64,000 bases of DNA from Actinomycetales bacterium (GTDB lineage Bacteria; Actinomycetota; Actinomycetes; Actinomycetales; Cellulomonadaceae): assembly GCA_020444245.1 (NCBI GenBank), contig JAHLLI010000005.1, positions 213,330-277,329 on the forward strand, written 5' to 3'. Positions within the stretch are counted from its first letter, which is position 1; each line of letters starts with the position of its first letter. Made by a program: the position numbers and the translations under genes. Shown here one piece after another: positions 16,105 through 23,553 of this stretch. The notes under the pieces were generated by a model that did no database searches, was not told where the DNA came from, and worked only from the letters and a program-made list of their open reading frames with translations.

Positions 16105-16629
16105 ATGAGACGCACGTTCGCGCTGCTCCTCGCCCTGGCACTGCTCGGTTCGGTCGCGCCGGCCGCGTCGGCGGCGCCCCACCACGTCACGGGTGCGATG
16201 GAGCTCCAGTTCAACCTGTGCTGGCCCGGACCTCAGGAGGAGGTCGCCGACTGGGTCGGCACGATCACGATCGACGAGACCGAGTACGGCATGGCGTTCT
16301 TCAACATCGGGACCGGCAGGCCGCACGACACGGTGCACGGCAACGTCACGCCGTACGAGGAGATCTGGGTGATCTACGAGTCGCTCGACGCCACGTTCGA
16401 CGACGCCGGGTGCCTGGCCGAGTTCACCCCGGGCCCGGTCCTGCTCAGCGGTGACGACCGGGGCGTCGCCACCCTGGTCAACGGCAAGTACCGGATGAAC
16501 GGGACCGTCGAGGTCGCCGCGGGGGACTTCGCGTTCCTGCTCGGTCGCCCCGTGCACATGAGCGGCACGATCGTGCTGACCGACACAGGCGCCCCGCTGT
16601 ACGCGCCGGGGACCTGGCGCACGTCCTGA
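16105..16629 (+). CDS. secreted hypothetical protein
   Basis: 174 residues with a classic Sec signal peptide: basic start, Leu/Ala core and AASAAP cleavage region near residue 24. The mature part is about 150 residues of predicted beta-rich sequence with two cysteines (CWPGP and DAGC) that could form a disulfide. I recognise no family. A good Shine-Dalgarno GGAAGGA lies about 9 nt before the ATG. It stands alone between gdhA and the DrrAB-type exporter and is followed by a hairpin. Confidence 0.75.
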   Translation: MRRTFALLLALALLGSVAPAASAAPHHVTGAMELQFNLCWPGPQEEVADWVGTITIDETEYGMAFFNIGTGRPHDTVHGNVTPYEEIWVIYESLDATFDDAGCLAEFTPGPVLLSGDDRGVATLVNGKYRMNGTVEVAAGDFAFLLGRPVHMSGTIVLTDTGAPLYAPGTWRTS

Positions 16630-16636
16630 CCGTCGC

Positions 16637-16672
16637 GCGGCGGGTGCGGGCGCGTGACCCTGCGCCCGCCGC
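16637..16672. terminator. stem-loop after secreted-protein gene
   Basis: GCGGCGGG pairs with CCCGCCGC (16637-16644 and 16665-16672) around a 20-nt loop, 8 bp after the stop codon at 16629. Confidence 0.45.
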
Positions 16673-16723
16673 AGCTGCGACCGAGCACTGGGACGCCGGT
16701 GTTCGCGTGTCGGAGCCGCGGCC

Positions 16724-16729
16724 TAGCCT
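16724..16729 (+). promoter_or_regulatory. -10 hexamer of leaderless drrA-like gene
   Basis: TAGCCT ends exactly 6 nt before the ATG at 16736, so transcription should begin at the start codon. No ribosome site is visible. Confidence 0.6.
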
Positions 16730-16735
16730 CGCGCC

Positions 16736-17701
16736 ATGACGGATGCCATCACCGCCTCCGGGCTGGTCAAGCGATACGGCGACGTGGTCGCCCTGGCGGG
16801 CGTCGACCTGTCGGTCCCCTCGGGGACGGTGCTGGGGCTGCTCGGGCCCAACGGCGCAGGCAAGACCACCGTGGTGCGGATCCTGTCCACCCTGCTGCGC
16901 CCGGACCGCGGGAGCGCGACCGTCGCGGGGGTGGACGTGCTCGCCGACCCGCGCGAGGTGCGGCGCCGGATCGGCCTGTCCGGCCAGTACGCCGCGGTGG
17001 ACGAGTACCTGACGGGGTTCGAGAACCTCCAGATGATCGGGCGGCTGTACCACCTGGGTCGGCCCAGAGCGCGCGAGCGGGCTCGTGAGCTGCTGGCCGC
17101 GTTCCGCCTCGAGGACGCGGCGGACCGCCCGGCCAGGACGTACTCCGGCGGCATGCGTCGGCGCCTGGACCTGGCCGGAGCGCTGGTCGCCAACCCGCCG
17201 GTGCTGTTCCTCGACGAGCCGACCACCGGGCTGGACCCGCGCTCGCGGATCGAGATGTGGGAGGTGATCCAGAACCTGGTGAAGGCGGGGACGACGCTGC
17301 TGCTCACCACGCAGTACCTCGAGGAGGCCGACGTGCTCGCGGACACCATCGTGGTGATCGACCACGGCCGGGTGATCGCCCGCGGCACCGCGGACGAGCT
17401 CAAGGCCCAGGTGGGCGGGGAGCGGCTCGAGGTGACCGTGAGCGACGGCGACCGACTGGCCGACGCGGTGGACGTGCTGGCGCCGGTCGCCGCGGGGGAG
17501 GCGTCCACGGAGCCGCACCGCAGGGCCATGACCCTGCCCGTGGTCGGGGGCGCGTCGGCGCTGGTCGACGCGCTGCGCAGGCTGGACGCCGCGGGCATCG
17601 AGGTCGATGACGTGGGGCTGCGTCGCCCCACCCTGGACGACGTGTTCCTCACCCTCACCGGCCGCCCGGCGGAGGACGCCGACGACCAGGAGGTGGCGTG
17701 A
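16736..17701 (+). CDS. ABC transporter ATP-binding protein (DrrA-like)
   Basis: A 321-residue ATPase of the daunorubicin-resistance family. Walker A is GPNGAGKTT, the signature is YSGGMRRRLDLA and Walker B is VLFLDEPTTGLDP. The C-terminal 90 residues form the DrrA-type regulatory extension ending in RRPTLDDVFLTLTG. With the membrane partner encoded 1 bp overlapping downstream, it makes a two-subunit ABC-2 exporter for a drug or lipid-like compound. The substrate cannot be told from the sequence. Confidence 0.93.
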   Translation: MTDAITASGLVKRYGDVVALAGVDLSVPSGTVLGLLGPNGAGKTTVVRILSTLLRPDRGSATVAGVDVLADPREVRRRIGLSGQYAAVDEYLTGFENLQMIGRLYHLGRPRARERARELLAAFRLEDAADRPARTYSGGMRRRLDLAGALVANPPVLFLDEPTTGLDPRSRIEMWEVIQNLVKAGTTLLLTTQYLEEADVLADTIVVIDHGRVIARGTADELKAQVGGERLEVTVSDGDRLADAVDVLAPVAAGEASTEPHRRAMTLPVVGGASALVDALRRLDAAGIEVDDVGLRRPTLDDVFLTLTGRPAEDADDQEVA

Positions 17702-18522
17702 TGCGTGTGCCCAGCGTGCTCGCCGACGCCGACGTGGTGGCGCGGCGCAACATCACCAAGATCAAGCGGGTCCCGGACCTGCTGGTCTTCACGACGCTGC
17801 AGCCGATCATGTTCGTGCTGCTGTTCTCGTACGTGTTCGGCGGCGCGATCGGATCGGCGCTCGGCAGCGGGTCGGGGGCAGGCGAGGCCTACCGCGAGTT
17901 CCTCATGGCGGGGATCTTCGCCCAGACCGTGATCTTCGGTGCCACGATCACCGGGTCGGCCCTGGCCGAGGACGTCAAGAAGGGGATCATCGACCGGTTC
18001 CGATCCCTGCCGATGGCGCCCTCGGCGGTGCTCGCGGGGCGGACGCTGTCCGACGTGGTCAACAACGTGATCGTGCTGGTCGTGATGTCGCTCACCGGGC
18101 TGGCGGTCGGGTGGCGCATCCGGTCCGGCTTCGTCGACGCGGTGATCGGCTATGTGGTGCTCCTGGCGTTCGCGTACGCGGTGTCCTGGATCATGGCCTG
18201 GGTCGGGATGCTGGTGCGCAGCCCGGAGGTGTTCAACAACGCCTCGTTCATCGTGATCTTCCCGTTGACGTTCATCGCGATCACGTTCGTGCCGCTGGAC
18301 ACCCTGCCTGCGCCGCTGCAGCGCTTCGCCGAGTGGAACCCGGTCTCGTCGGTGACGCAGGCCGCGCGCGAGCAGTTCGGGAACGTGATCCCCGGCACGC
18401 CGGAGCCGGCCGCCTGGCCGCTGCAGAACCCCGTGCTCTACACCCTGCTGTGGGCCGTGGTGATCCTGGCGGTGTTCATCCCGCTGGCCAACCTGCAGTA
18501 CCGGCGGTCGACCAGCCGGTGA
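17701..18522 (+). CDS. ABC-2 transporter permease (DrrB-like)
   Basis: A 273-residue membrane protein with six hydrophobic segments and the ABC-2 signature region near FNNASFIVIFPLTFI. It is the channel half of the DrrAB-type exporter. The ATG at 17701 shares its A with the upstream TGA, and GGAGGT lies 6 nt before it; the GTG at 17698 is too close to that ribosome site to be preferred. A weak CGTGG-GGTG-CCACG hairpin follows at 18527-18540, before the convergent VanY-like gene. Confidence 0.92.
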   Translation: MRVPSVLADADVVARRNITKIKRVPDLLVFTTLQPIMFVLLFSYVFGGAIGSALGSGSGAGEAYREFLMAGIFAQTVIFGATITGSALAEDVKKGIIDRFRSLPMAPSAVLAGRTLSDVVNNVIVLVVMSLTGLAVGWRIRSGFVDAVIGYVVLLAFAYAVSWIMAWVGMLVRSPEVFNNASFIVIFPLTFIAITFVPLDTLPAPLQRFAEWNPVSSVTQAAREQFGNVIPGTPEPAAWPLQNPVLYTLLWAVVILAVFIPLANLQYRRSTSR

Positions 18523-18547
18523 GCGCCGTGGGGTGCCACGTGGTCGG

Positions 18548-19639
18548 TCAACCGGTGTACTCGAAGTGCCAGTACTCCGGGTTGCCCTTCTCCGTCGCCG
18601 CAGGGCACACCCAGCCGTAGTCGGGACCGTGCGCGACGAGCCACTCGTAGCGGGCGCTGCCGAAGTCGTAGGCCTTCCACTCGTAGGTGTCGATCGCCAG
18701 GCCGAGCCCGTGGTTGGAGGTGCCCGGCGTCGCCGCGAGGCCGCCGAACAGCTGCTTGGCGCGGACCTGGTCGTCGTAGGAGCGGTAGGACAGGTCGATC
18801 GCGATGTTCTCGCCGAACTCGGCCCGGAACGCGTCGTTGAGCCGGACCATCGCGGCTGCGGCGTCCGTGCGGAGCCACTGCTGGTAGCCCAGGGAGTTGG
18901 CGCACCACGACAGCGGGGTCATCGCCGACCGCGGCATGTGGCCGTTCGAGCCGTCGCCGTCCTCGGTGGGCACCGACGTGTAGAGCGCCTTCGCGGGATC
19001 GCCGGTCGGAGCCTCGTACGAGGCCTTCCCGCCGCAGTCCGCGCCGGCACCGATGGTCCAGGTGCCGCTGGGCCTGCTCGCCTTGCGCTCCGCGGCGGCC
19101 TTGGCCTGCGCCGCCTGCCACGAGGCGTGCGCCGCCTCGACCGCGTCCGCCGCCGTGCCCAACGCTGCGTACGAGGCGCTCAGAGCGCTCACCTGCTGGG
19201 CCTGCGGAGCTTCGGTCCCGGCGTCCAGGGCGCCCTGGGTGTCGGCCATCGCCGCTGCCAGGGCATCGCGCACGCCGTTGTCGGCAACCTCGCCGTCGGT
19301 GTCGGCGAGCAGGGTCGTCGCGGCGTCGAGGCGGTCGGTGGCCAGGCGGGACGCGGTGCTCCACGCCAGGGCGAGGACGCCGGCCTCGGTGGCGGCGCGC
19401 TCCTGGGCCGCGGCCTCCTGCGCTGCGGCCGCTTGCGCCGCGGCCTCGGCGGCGGCGCGCTCCGCCTGCTGTGCCGAGGCTTCCTCGGCGGCGGCCTGCT
19501 CGGCCGCGTGGGCCCGGCCCGCCTCGGCGGCGCTCGCCCGGAGCTGGACGCCCACCAGGACGGTCACGAGGACCGTGGCGAGCGCGGCGACGGCCATCGG
19601 CAGCCATCGTCTCTCGGCCCGGTGGGCGTGCTTGCTCAC
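18548..19639 (-). CDS. VanY-like D-alanyl-D-alanine carboxypeptidase with coiled coil
   Basis: 363 residues. One N-terminal membrane segment (about 13-32) is followed by an Ala/Glu/Gln-rich coiled coil of roughly 130 residues and a C-terminal M15 peptidase domain. Zinc ligands are visible in SNHGLGLAID (His and Asp) and in EYWHFEY (His); SYRSYDDQ is the usual approach motif. It should trim the last D-Ala of peptidoglycan stem peptides outside the membrane. The coiled coil probably acts as a spacer or partner-binding arm. The GTG at 19639 is chosen as the first start before the membrane helix. Confidence 0.85.
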   Translation of the reverse strand: MSKHAHRAERRWLPMAVAALATVLVTVLVGVQLRASAAEAGRAHAAEQAAAEEASAQQAERAAAEAAAQAAAAQEAAAQERAATEAGVLALAWSTASRLATDRLDAATTLLADTDGEVADNGVRDALAAAMADTQGALDAGTEAPQAQQVSALSASYAALGTAADAVEAAHASWQAAQAKAAAERKASRPSGTWTIGAGADCGGKASYEAPTGDPAKALYTSVPTEDGDGSNGHMPRSAMTPLSWCANSLGYQQWLRTDAAAAMVRLNDAFRAEFGENIAIDLSYRSYDDQVRAKQLFGGLAATPGTSNHGLGLAIDTYEWKAYDFGSARYEWLVAHGPDYGWVCPAATEKGNPEYWHFEYTG

Positions 19640-19885
19640 CGATGGAGTGTCACAAGGGGAGGGCCCGGTTGTCGACCCGCCTGCGTCGTCCCGGCGACCC
19701 GGGACGGCGACGCGGCGGCCCGCGACGCCGCCCTCGGGCCTCTGGTCCCGGTCGAGCGTGCGCCGCGCCACGCGCGCGGCACACGTGGGGTGCCGTCCGC
19801 GTGGCGCGGCGGGACCTGCGGCCCAAGACGTGGCCCGGACCGCGGGTGAGGCTGTAGGGGAGTCCGGAGCGAGGAGGTGTGTCGG

Positions 19886-20404
19886 GTGCGGGTCTTGGTG
19901 GCTGTCGCGTCTCGACACGGTGCCACGCGCGAGATCGGTGATGCCATCGCCGAGGTGCTCCAGGGCGACGGGTTCGACGTCGAGGTCGCGGATCCCGACG
20001 ACGTCGACGACGTCGAGCCCTACGGCGCGGTCGTCCTCGGCTCCTCGGTGTACGTCGGCAGATGGGCCGCGGCTGCGCGCGCCTTCGTCGACCGGTTCGC
20101 CGGGCGGCTCGCGGACCGCCCGGTCTGGTTGTTCTCCTCCGGCCCGGTCGGTGACCCCCCGGCGCCGATGGGTGAACCCGAGGAGATCGCCTCGATCATC
20201 CGTCGGATGGGTGCCCGCGGGCACAAGACCTTCGCCGGCCGGCTCGACCGGTCCGGCCTGGCGCTGGCCGAGCGGGCCGTGGTCGCGCTGGTCCAGGCCG
20301 AGCAGGGTGACTTCCGTGCCTGGTCGGACGTCCAGGACTGGGCGGCGCGGATCGCGGAGGACCTGCACGCCGAGGAGATCCGCAAGCTCGGCTTCGTGAC
20401 CTGA
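19886..20404 (+). CDS. flavodoxin-domain protein
   Basis: 172 residues with a flavodoxin fold: VAVASRHGATREIGDAIAEV is the FMN phosphate loop and VLGSSVYVGRW the second FMN contact. It resembles menaquinone-dependent protoporphyrinogen oxidase-like (HemG-type) flavodoxins; the substrate is unproven. GGAGG at 19873-19877 lies 8 nt before the GTG at 19886, which decides this start over the GTG at 19877 that overlaps the ribosome site. Confidence 0.82.
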   Translation: MRVLVAVASRHGATREIGDAIAEVLQGDGFDVEVADPDDVDDVEPYGAVVLGSSVYVGRWAAAARAFVDRFAGRLADRPVWLFSSGPVGDPPAPMGEPEEIASIIRRMGARGHKTFAGRLDRSGLALAERAVVALVQAEQGDFRAWSDVQDWAARIAEDLHAEEIRKLGFVT

Positions 20405-20437
20405 TCGCGGCCGGGCGCGCTGCCGCGCCGGACGGTG

Positions 20438-20932
20438 TCAGTCGCGCGCGAGCCACTCGTGGGCTGCGCGTTCCTCGGCCGCCAGCGCCGCGAGCACCGC
20501 GTCCCGCATGGCTGTCTCGATCGCGGCCGCGAACAGCGGGATGGAGGCCTTGAGCTGGCCGTCGACGGCCAAGGTCGAGCTCGACGCGTCGCCGGTCAGG
20601 TGCAGGGTCCCGGTGAGCCGAGCCGGCACCCCGGTGACCTCGACCACGACGGTCCCGTGGCGACCGTCGGGCCCATCGGCCTCCCAGGCCTCGATCTGGC
20701 GCACCTCGAGGCTCGCGCCCACGAACGAGCGGAACTGGGCGGGGATCGATTCGGTCGGCATCTGGCGCCTGGTGGTCACCGTGAAGCCCTTGCCCGCGTC
20801 GCCGACGACGCCGGCGGTGTGTGACGCGGCGCCGGACGCGGCCACCTTCGTCCGGACGAACTCCTCGTCGGCCATCATCGCGGCAACGGTCGCCGGGTCG
20901 GCTGGGAACCTGGCCTCGGCCGTCACGTGCAC
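20438..20932 (-). CDS. DUF2505 domain protein
   Basis: A 164-residue protein of the actinobacterial DUF2505 family, a START/SRPBCC-like fold that may bind a hydrophobic ligand. The N-terminal strand HVTAEARFPADPATVAAM and the C-terminal amphipathic helix with IPLFAAAIETAMRDAV fit the family. The GTG at 20932 has a GAGGAG ribosome site; the longer open frame upstream overlaps the kinase promoter and is rejected. It is convergent with the flavodoxin gene and divergent from the kinase gene. The function is unknown. Confidence 0.8.
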   Translation of the reverse strand: MHVTAEARFPADPATVAAMMADEEFVRTKVAASGAASHTAGVVGDAGKGFTVTTRRQMPTESIPAQFRSFVGASLEVRQIEAWEADGPDGRHGTVVVEVTGVPARLTGTLHLTGDASSSTLAVDGQLKASIPLFAAAIETAMRDAVLAALAAEERAAHEWLARD

Positions 20933-21034
20933 CGTGGACTCCTCGCTCGATCGGTGCTGAGAGGCTAACAGCAGTGCCGCGGGTTCCCGGGCGGGTAGCC
21001 CTCGCGCACGCGGCGACCCGGTGCGCGGACGCCC

Positions 21035-21040
21035 TAGGCT
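21035..21040 (+). promoter_or_regulatory. -10 hexamer of leaderless kinase gene
   Basis: TAGGCT ends 7 nt before the GTG at 21048, favouring that start over the ATG at 21057. Confidence 0.5.
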
Positions 21041-21047
21041 CCTTGGC

Positions 21048-22520
21048 GTGTCGACCATGAGCAACCTCGTCGCGCGCTACTCCGACCTCGGCCCCGGCGA
21101 GGCCGAGTGGCTGCACCTGCTGGTCGGCGACTGGCAGCTGATCTCCGACCTGGCCTTCGCCGACCTCGTCCTGTGGCTCCGGGAGCGCGACGGCGGCTTC
21201 GTCGCCGTGTCGCAGGCCAGGCCGTCGACCGGCGCGACGGTGCACTACGACGACATCGTCGGGACCCGGGCGCCCGACGGTCAGCGGCCGCAGCTCGAGC
21301 GGGCGCTGACCGAGGTGACGATCCAGCGCTCGCGCGAGCCGCGCTGGTTCGGCACCTACGCGGTCCGCGAGGAGGCCGTGCCGGTGGTCCGCGAGGGCCG
21401 GGCGATCGCGGTCATCGCGCGGCAGACCAACCTCGGCGGGGCACGTACCCCCAGCCGCCTCGAGCTGAACTACGTCGAGGCCGCCGACGACCTGCTCGGG
21501 ATGATCGCGCGGGGTGAGTTCCCGGCCCCCAACGCACCCACCGGCCCGCGCCGCGGCGCGCCGCGCGTCGGTGACGGCCTGATCCGGCTCAACTCCGAGG
21601 GCGAGGTGCTCTACGCCAGCCCCAACGCGCTGAGCTGCTTCCACCGGCTGGGGGTGCTCGGGTCGCTCGTGGGCCGGTCGCTGGCCGAGGTCACCACCGA
21701 GCTGCTCGAGGAGCACTCGCCCACCGACGAGTCCCTGCCGCTGGTGGTCACCGGGCGCGCCCCGTGGCGCACCGACCTCGAGTCGCGGGGGGTGTGCCTG
21801 TCGCTGCGTGCCGTGCCGCTGACCGAAGGGAACCAGCGGGTCGGGGCGGTCCTGCTGTGCCGCGACGTGTCAGAGCTCCGGCGCCGGGAGCGCGAGCTGC
21901 TGACCAAGGACGCCACGATCCGCGAGATCCACCACCGGGTGAAGAACAACCTGCAGACGGTGGCCGCGCTGCTCCGCCTGCAAGCGAGGCGGATGACCTC
22001 GACCGAGGCCCGCGAGGCGCTGGGCGAGGCGATCCGCCGGGTCACCACGATCGCCCAGGTGCACGAGACGTTGTCGCAGACCCTGGACGAGACCGTCGAC
22101 TTCGACGCGCTGGTCGACCGGAGCCTGCGCCTGGCGGCCGACGTCGCGTCGGCCGGGGGGTCGGTGCGCACCGAGCGGGTCGGGTCGTTCGGGATGGTGC
22201 CGGCGGAGGCCGCGACCGCGCTCGCGCTCGTGCTCACCGAGCTGGTGACGAACGCGGTCGAGCACGGCTTCGCCGACGGCCGGCCCGGCACCGTCGAGAT
22301 CACCGCCGAGCGCTCGGGCGGCCACCTGCGCGCGGTGGTCGCCGATGACGGTCGGGGGCTGCCCGATGCGCACGCGCCGCGTGGCGGCCTCGGCACCCAG
22401 ATCGTCTCGACCCTGGTGCGCTACGAGCTGCACGGGACGATCGAGTGGGGGCCGCGGGAGTCGGGCGGGACGGAGGTCGTGCTCGACCTCGACCTGCGGG
22501 AGCCCAAGCCGGTGTCGTGA
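21048..22520 (+). CDS. PdtaS-like sensor histidine kinase
   Basis: A 490-residue soluble kinase with no membrane segment. A GAF domain fills residues about 5-150, a PAS domain about 175-285 and then HisKA_2 with the phosphoacceptor H295 in EIHHRVKNNLQT and a HATPase_c domain with ELVTNAVEHGF and DDGRGLP. This is the layout of mycobacterial PdtaS, which phosphorylates the ANTAR RNA-binding regulator PdtaR. No ANTAR protein is encoded in the window. The start is GTG 21048 because of the -10 spacing; ATG 21057 is the alternative. Confidence 0.87.
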   Translation: MSTMSNLVARYSDLGPGEAEWLHLLVGDWQLISDLAFADLVLWLRERDGGFVAVSQARPSTGATVHYDDIVGTRAPDGQRPQLERALTEVTIQRSREPRWFGTYAVREEAVPVVREGRAIAVIARQTNLGGARTPSRLELNYVEAADDLLGMIARGEFPAPNAPTGPRRGAPRVGDGLIRLNSEGEVLYASPNALSCFHRLGVLGSLVGRSLAEVTTELLEEHSPTDESLPLVVTGRAPWRTDLESRGVCLSLRAVPLTEGNQRVGAVLLCRDVSELRRRERELLTKDATIREIHHRVKNNLQTVAALLRLQARRMTSTEAREALGEAIRRVTTIAQVHETLSQTLDETVDFDALVDRSLRLAADVASAGGSVRTERVGSFGMVPAEAATALALVLTELVTNAVEHGFADGRPGTVEITAERSGGHLRAVVADDGRGLPDAHAPRGGLGTQIVSTLVRYELHGTIEWGPRESGGTEVVLDLDLREPKPVS

Positions 22521-22530
22521 CCGGACATGC

Positions 22531-22565
22531 GTCGACCCCGCGACCGGTGAGGTCGCGGGGTCGAC
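22531..22565. terminator. strong bidirectional terminator hairpin
   Basis: A perfect 15-bp stem (22531-22545 with 22551-22565) and a 5-nt loop, between the convergent kinase and whiB1 genes. It should stop transcription from both sides. Confidence 0.8.
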
Positions 22566-22584
22566 GTGAAGCGGTCGGGAGCGG

Positions 22585-22836
22585 TCAGCTCGCGGCGCGG
22601 CGGGCCCGGGCGGTGCGGCGCTTGAGAGCGCGGCGCTCGTCCTCGGACAGCCCGCCCCAGACGCCGGCGTCCTGGCCGGACTCCAGCGCCCACTTCAGGC
22701 AGGTCTCGGTGACCGGGCAACGACGGCACACGGCCTTCGCGTCCTCGATCTGCTGCAGAGCCGGGCCGGTGTTCCCGATCGGGAAGAACAGCTCCGGGTC
22801 CTCGTCCAGGCAGGCAGCGCGGTGGCGCCAGTCCAT
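22585..22836 (-). CDS. whiB1: WhiB1 iron-sulfur transcriptional regulator
   Basis: 83 residues. The 4Fe-4S ligands are C9, C37, C40 and C46, followed by the GVWGG turn and a basic C-terminal DNA-binding tail (RRALKRRTARARR). The tryptophan and phenylalanines near the cluster (W3, F17, F18), which in mycobacterial WhiB1 contact the housekeeping sigma factor, are all present. The protein is a nitric-oxide-sensitive, essential regulator in mycobacteria; the same role here is inference. The ATG at 22836 follows GGAGAG. The 288 bp upstream is its promoter region. Confidence 0.95.
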   Translation of the reverse strand: MDWRHRAACLDEDPELFFPIGNTGPALQQIEDAKAVCRRCPVTETCLKWALESGQDAGVWGGLSEDERRALKRRTARARRAAS

Positions 22837-23111
22837 ACTTGTCTCTCCTCGGAACACACGGGGGCGCACCCTCGGACGAGGGGAACCTCACGGGGGGTTG
22901 CGCAGAACGTCCTACGACTTCTCCAAGGGTCACATCTGAAGCGCCGATGCACAAGGGGTAACGACACTGTTTCGCCCAGGTCACGAATGAGGCGTTCCTC
23001 ACATCGGGTGACGGCGTCGGCACGCGAGGTCCGCGCCGGGAGAGGGACGTGACCTTGGTCCCGAACCCGGTGGGACGGCGCGGACGCACGCCACAGGCGG
23101 CGCGGCGGACG
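22837..23111. promoter_or_regulatory. promoter region of whiB1
   Basis: A long upstream region for a small gene, with locally higher A/T around 22890-22980. A TGTGA half-site (minus strand, near 22930) is reminiscent of a CRP-type site, but its partner half is not present. No promoter hexamers could be assigned firmly. Confidence 0.35.
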
Positions 23112-23117
23112 TAGGGT
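23112..23117 (+). promoter_or_regulatory. -10 hexamer of leaderless membrane-protein gene
   Basis: TAGGGT ends 7 nt before the GTG at 23125. Confidence 0.5.
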
Positions 23118-23124
23118 CGGGGCC

Positions 23125-23553
23125 GTGACCTCGCGCCCCCTCGCCGCGGCCGTGCTCGTCGCCGTCGGCCTCGAGTCCGCGACGCTGCTGGCCGCCGCAG
23201 CCTGGATGGTCGTCCAGATCGTCTCGGGGGACTCGGAGGCGATCGGCACCGCGATCGGGCTCGTGGTCTTCGCGGTCGCGCTCGCCGCTGTGCTGGTGGC
23301 CGTCGCGCTGCGCCTGGTGCGGGCCGGCTCCGGTCCGGCGCGAGCGACCATCGTGACCTGGCAGCTGGTGCAGGCCGGCAGCGCGGGGATGATCATCGGT
23401 GCGGCCGAGGCGTCTCCCGCGGCCCTCGTGGGCGCGTGGCTCGCCGCGGCCCTGGCCGTCGTCGTCGTGGTCCTCGTCGTCCTGGACGCCTGGCGGGCGT
23501 TCCGCGACGGCGAGGGGGTCGCGACCGGCCGGCAGGCGATGCGGCAGCGCTAG
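23125..23553 (+). CDS. small membrane protein of unknown function
   Basis: 142 residues with four hydrophobic segments (about 6-31, 40-63, 74-95 and 100-120) and a short basic cytoplasmic tail. I recognise no family. The GTG at 23125 is supported by a TAGGGT -10 hexamer 7 nt upstream, implying a leaderless message. Its stop codon overlaps the stop of the convergent FHA-FtsK gene in the shared palindrome CTAG. Confidence 0.7.
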   Translation: MTSRPLAAAVLVAVGLESATLLAAAAWMVVQIVSGDSEAIGTAIGLVVFAVALAAVLVAVALRLVRAGSGPARATIVTWQLVQAGSAGMIIGAAEASPAALVGAWLAAALAVVVVVLVVLDAWRAFRDGEGVATGRQAMRQR

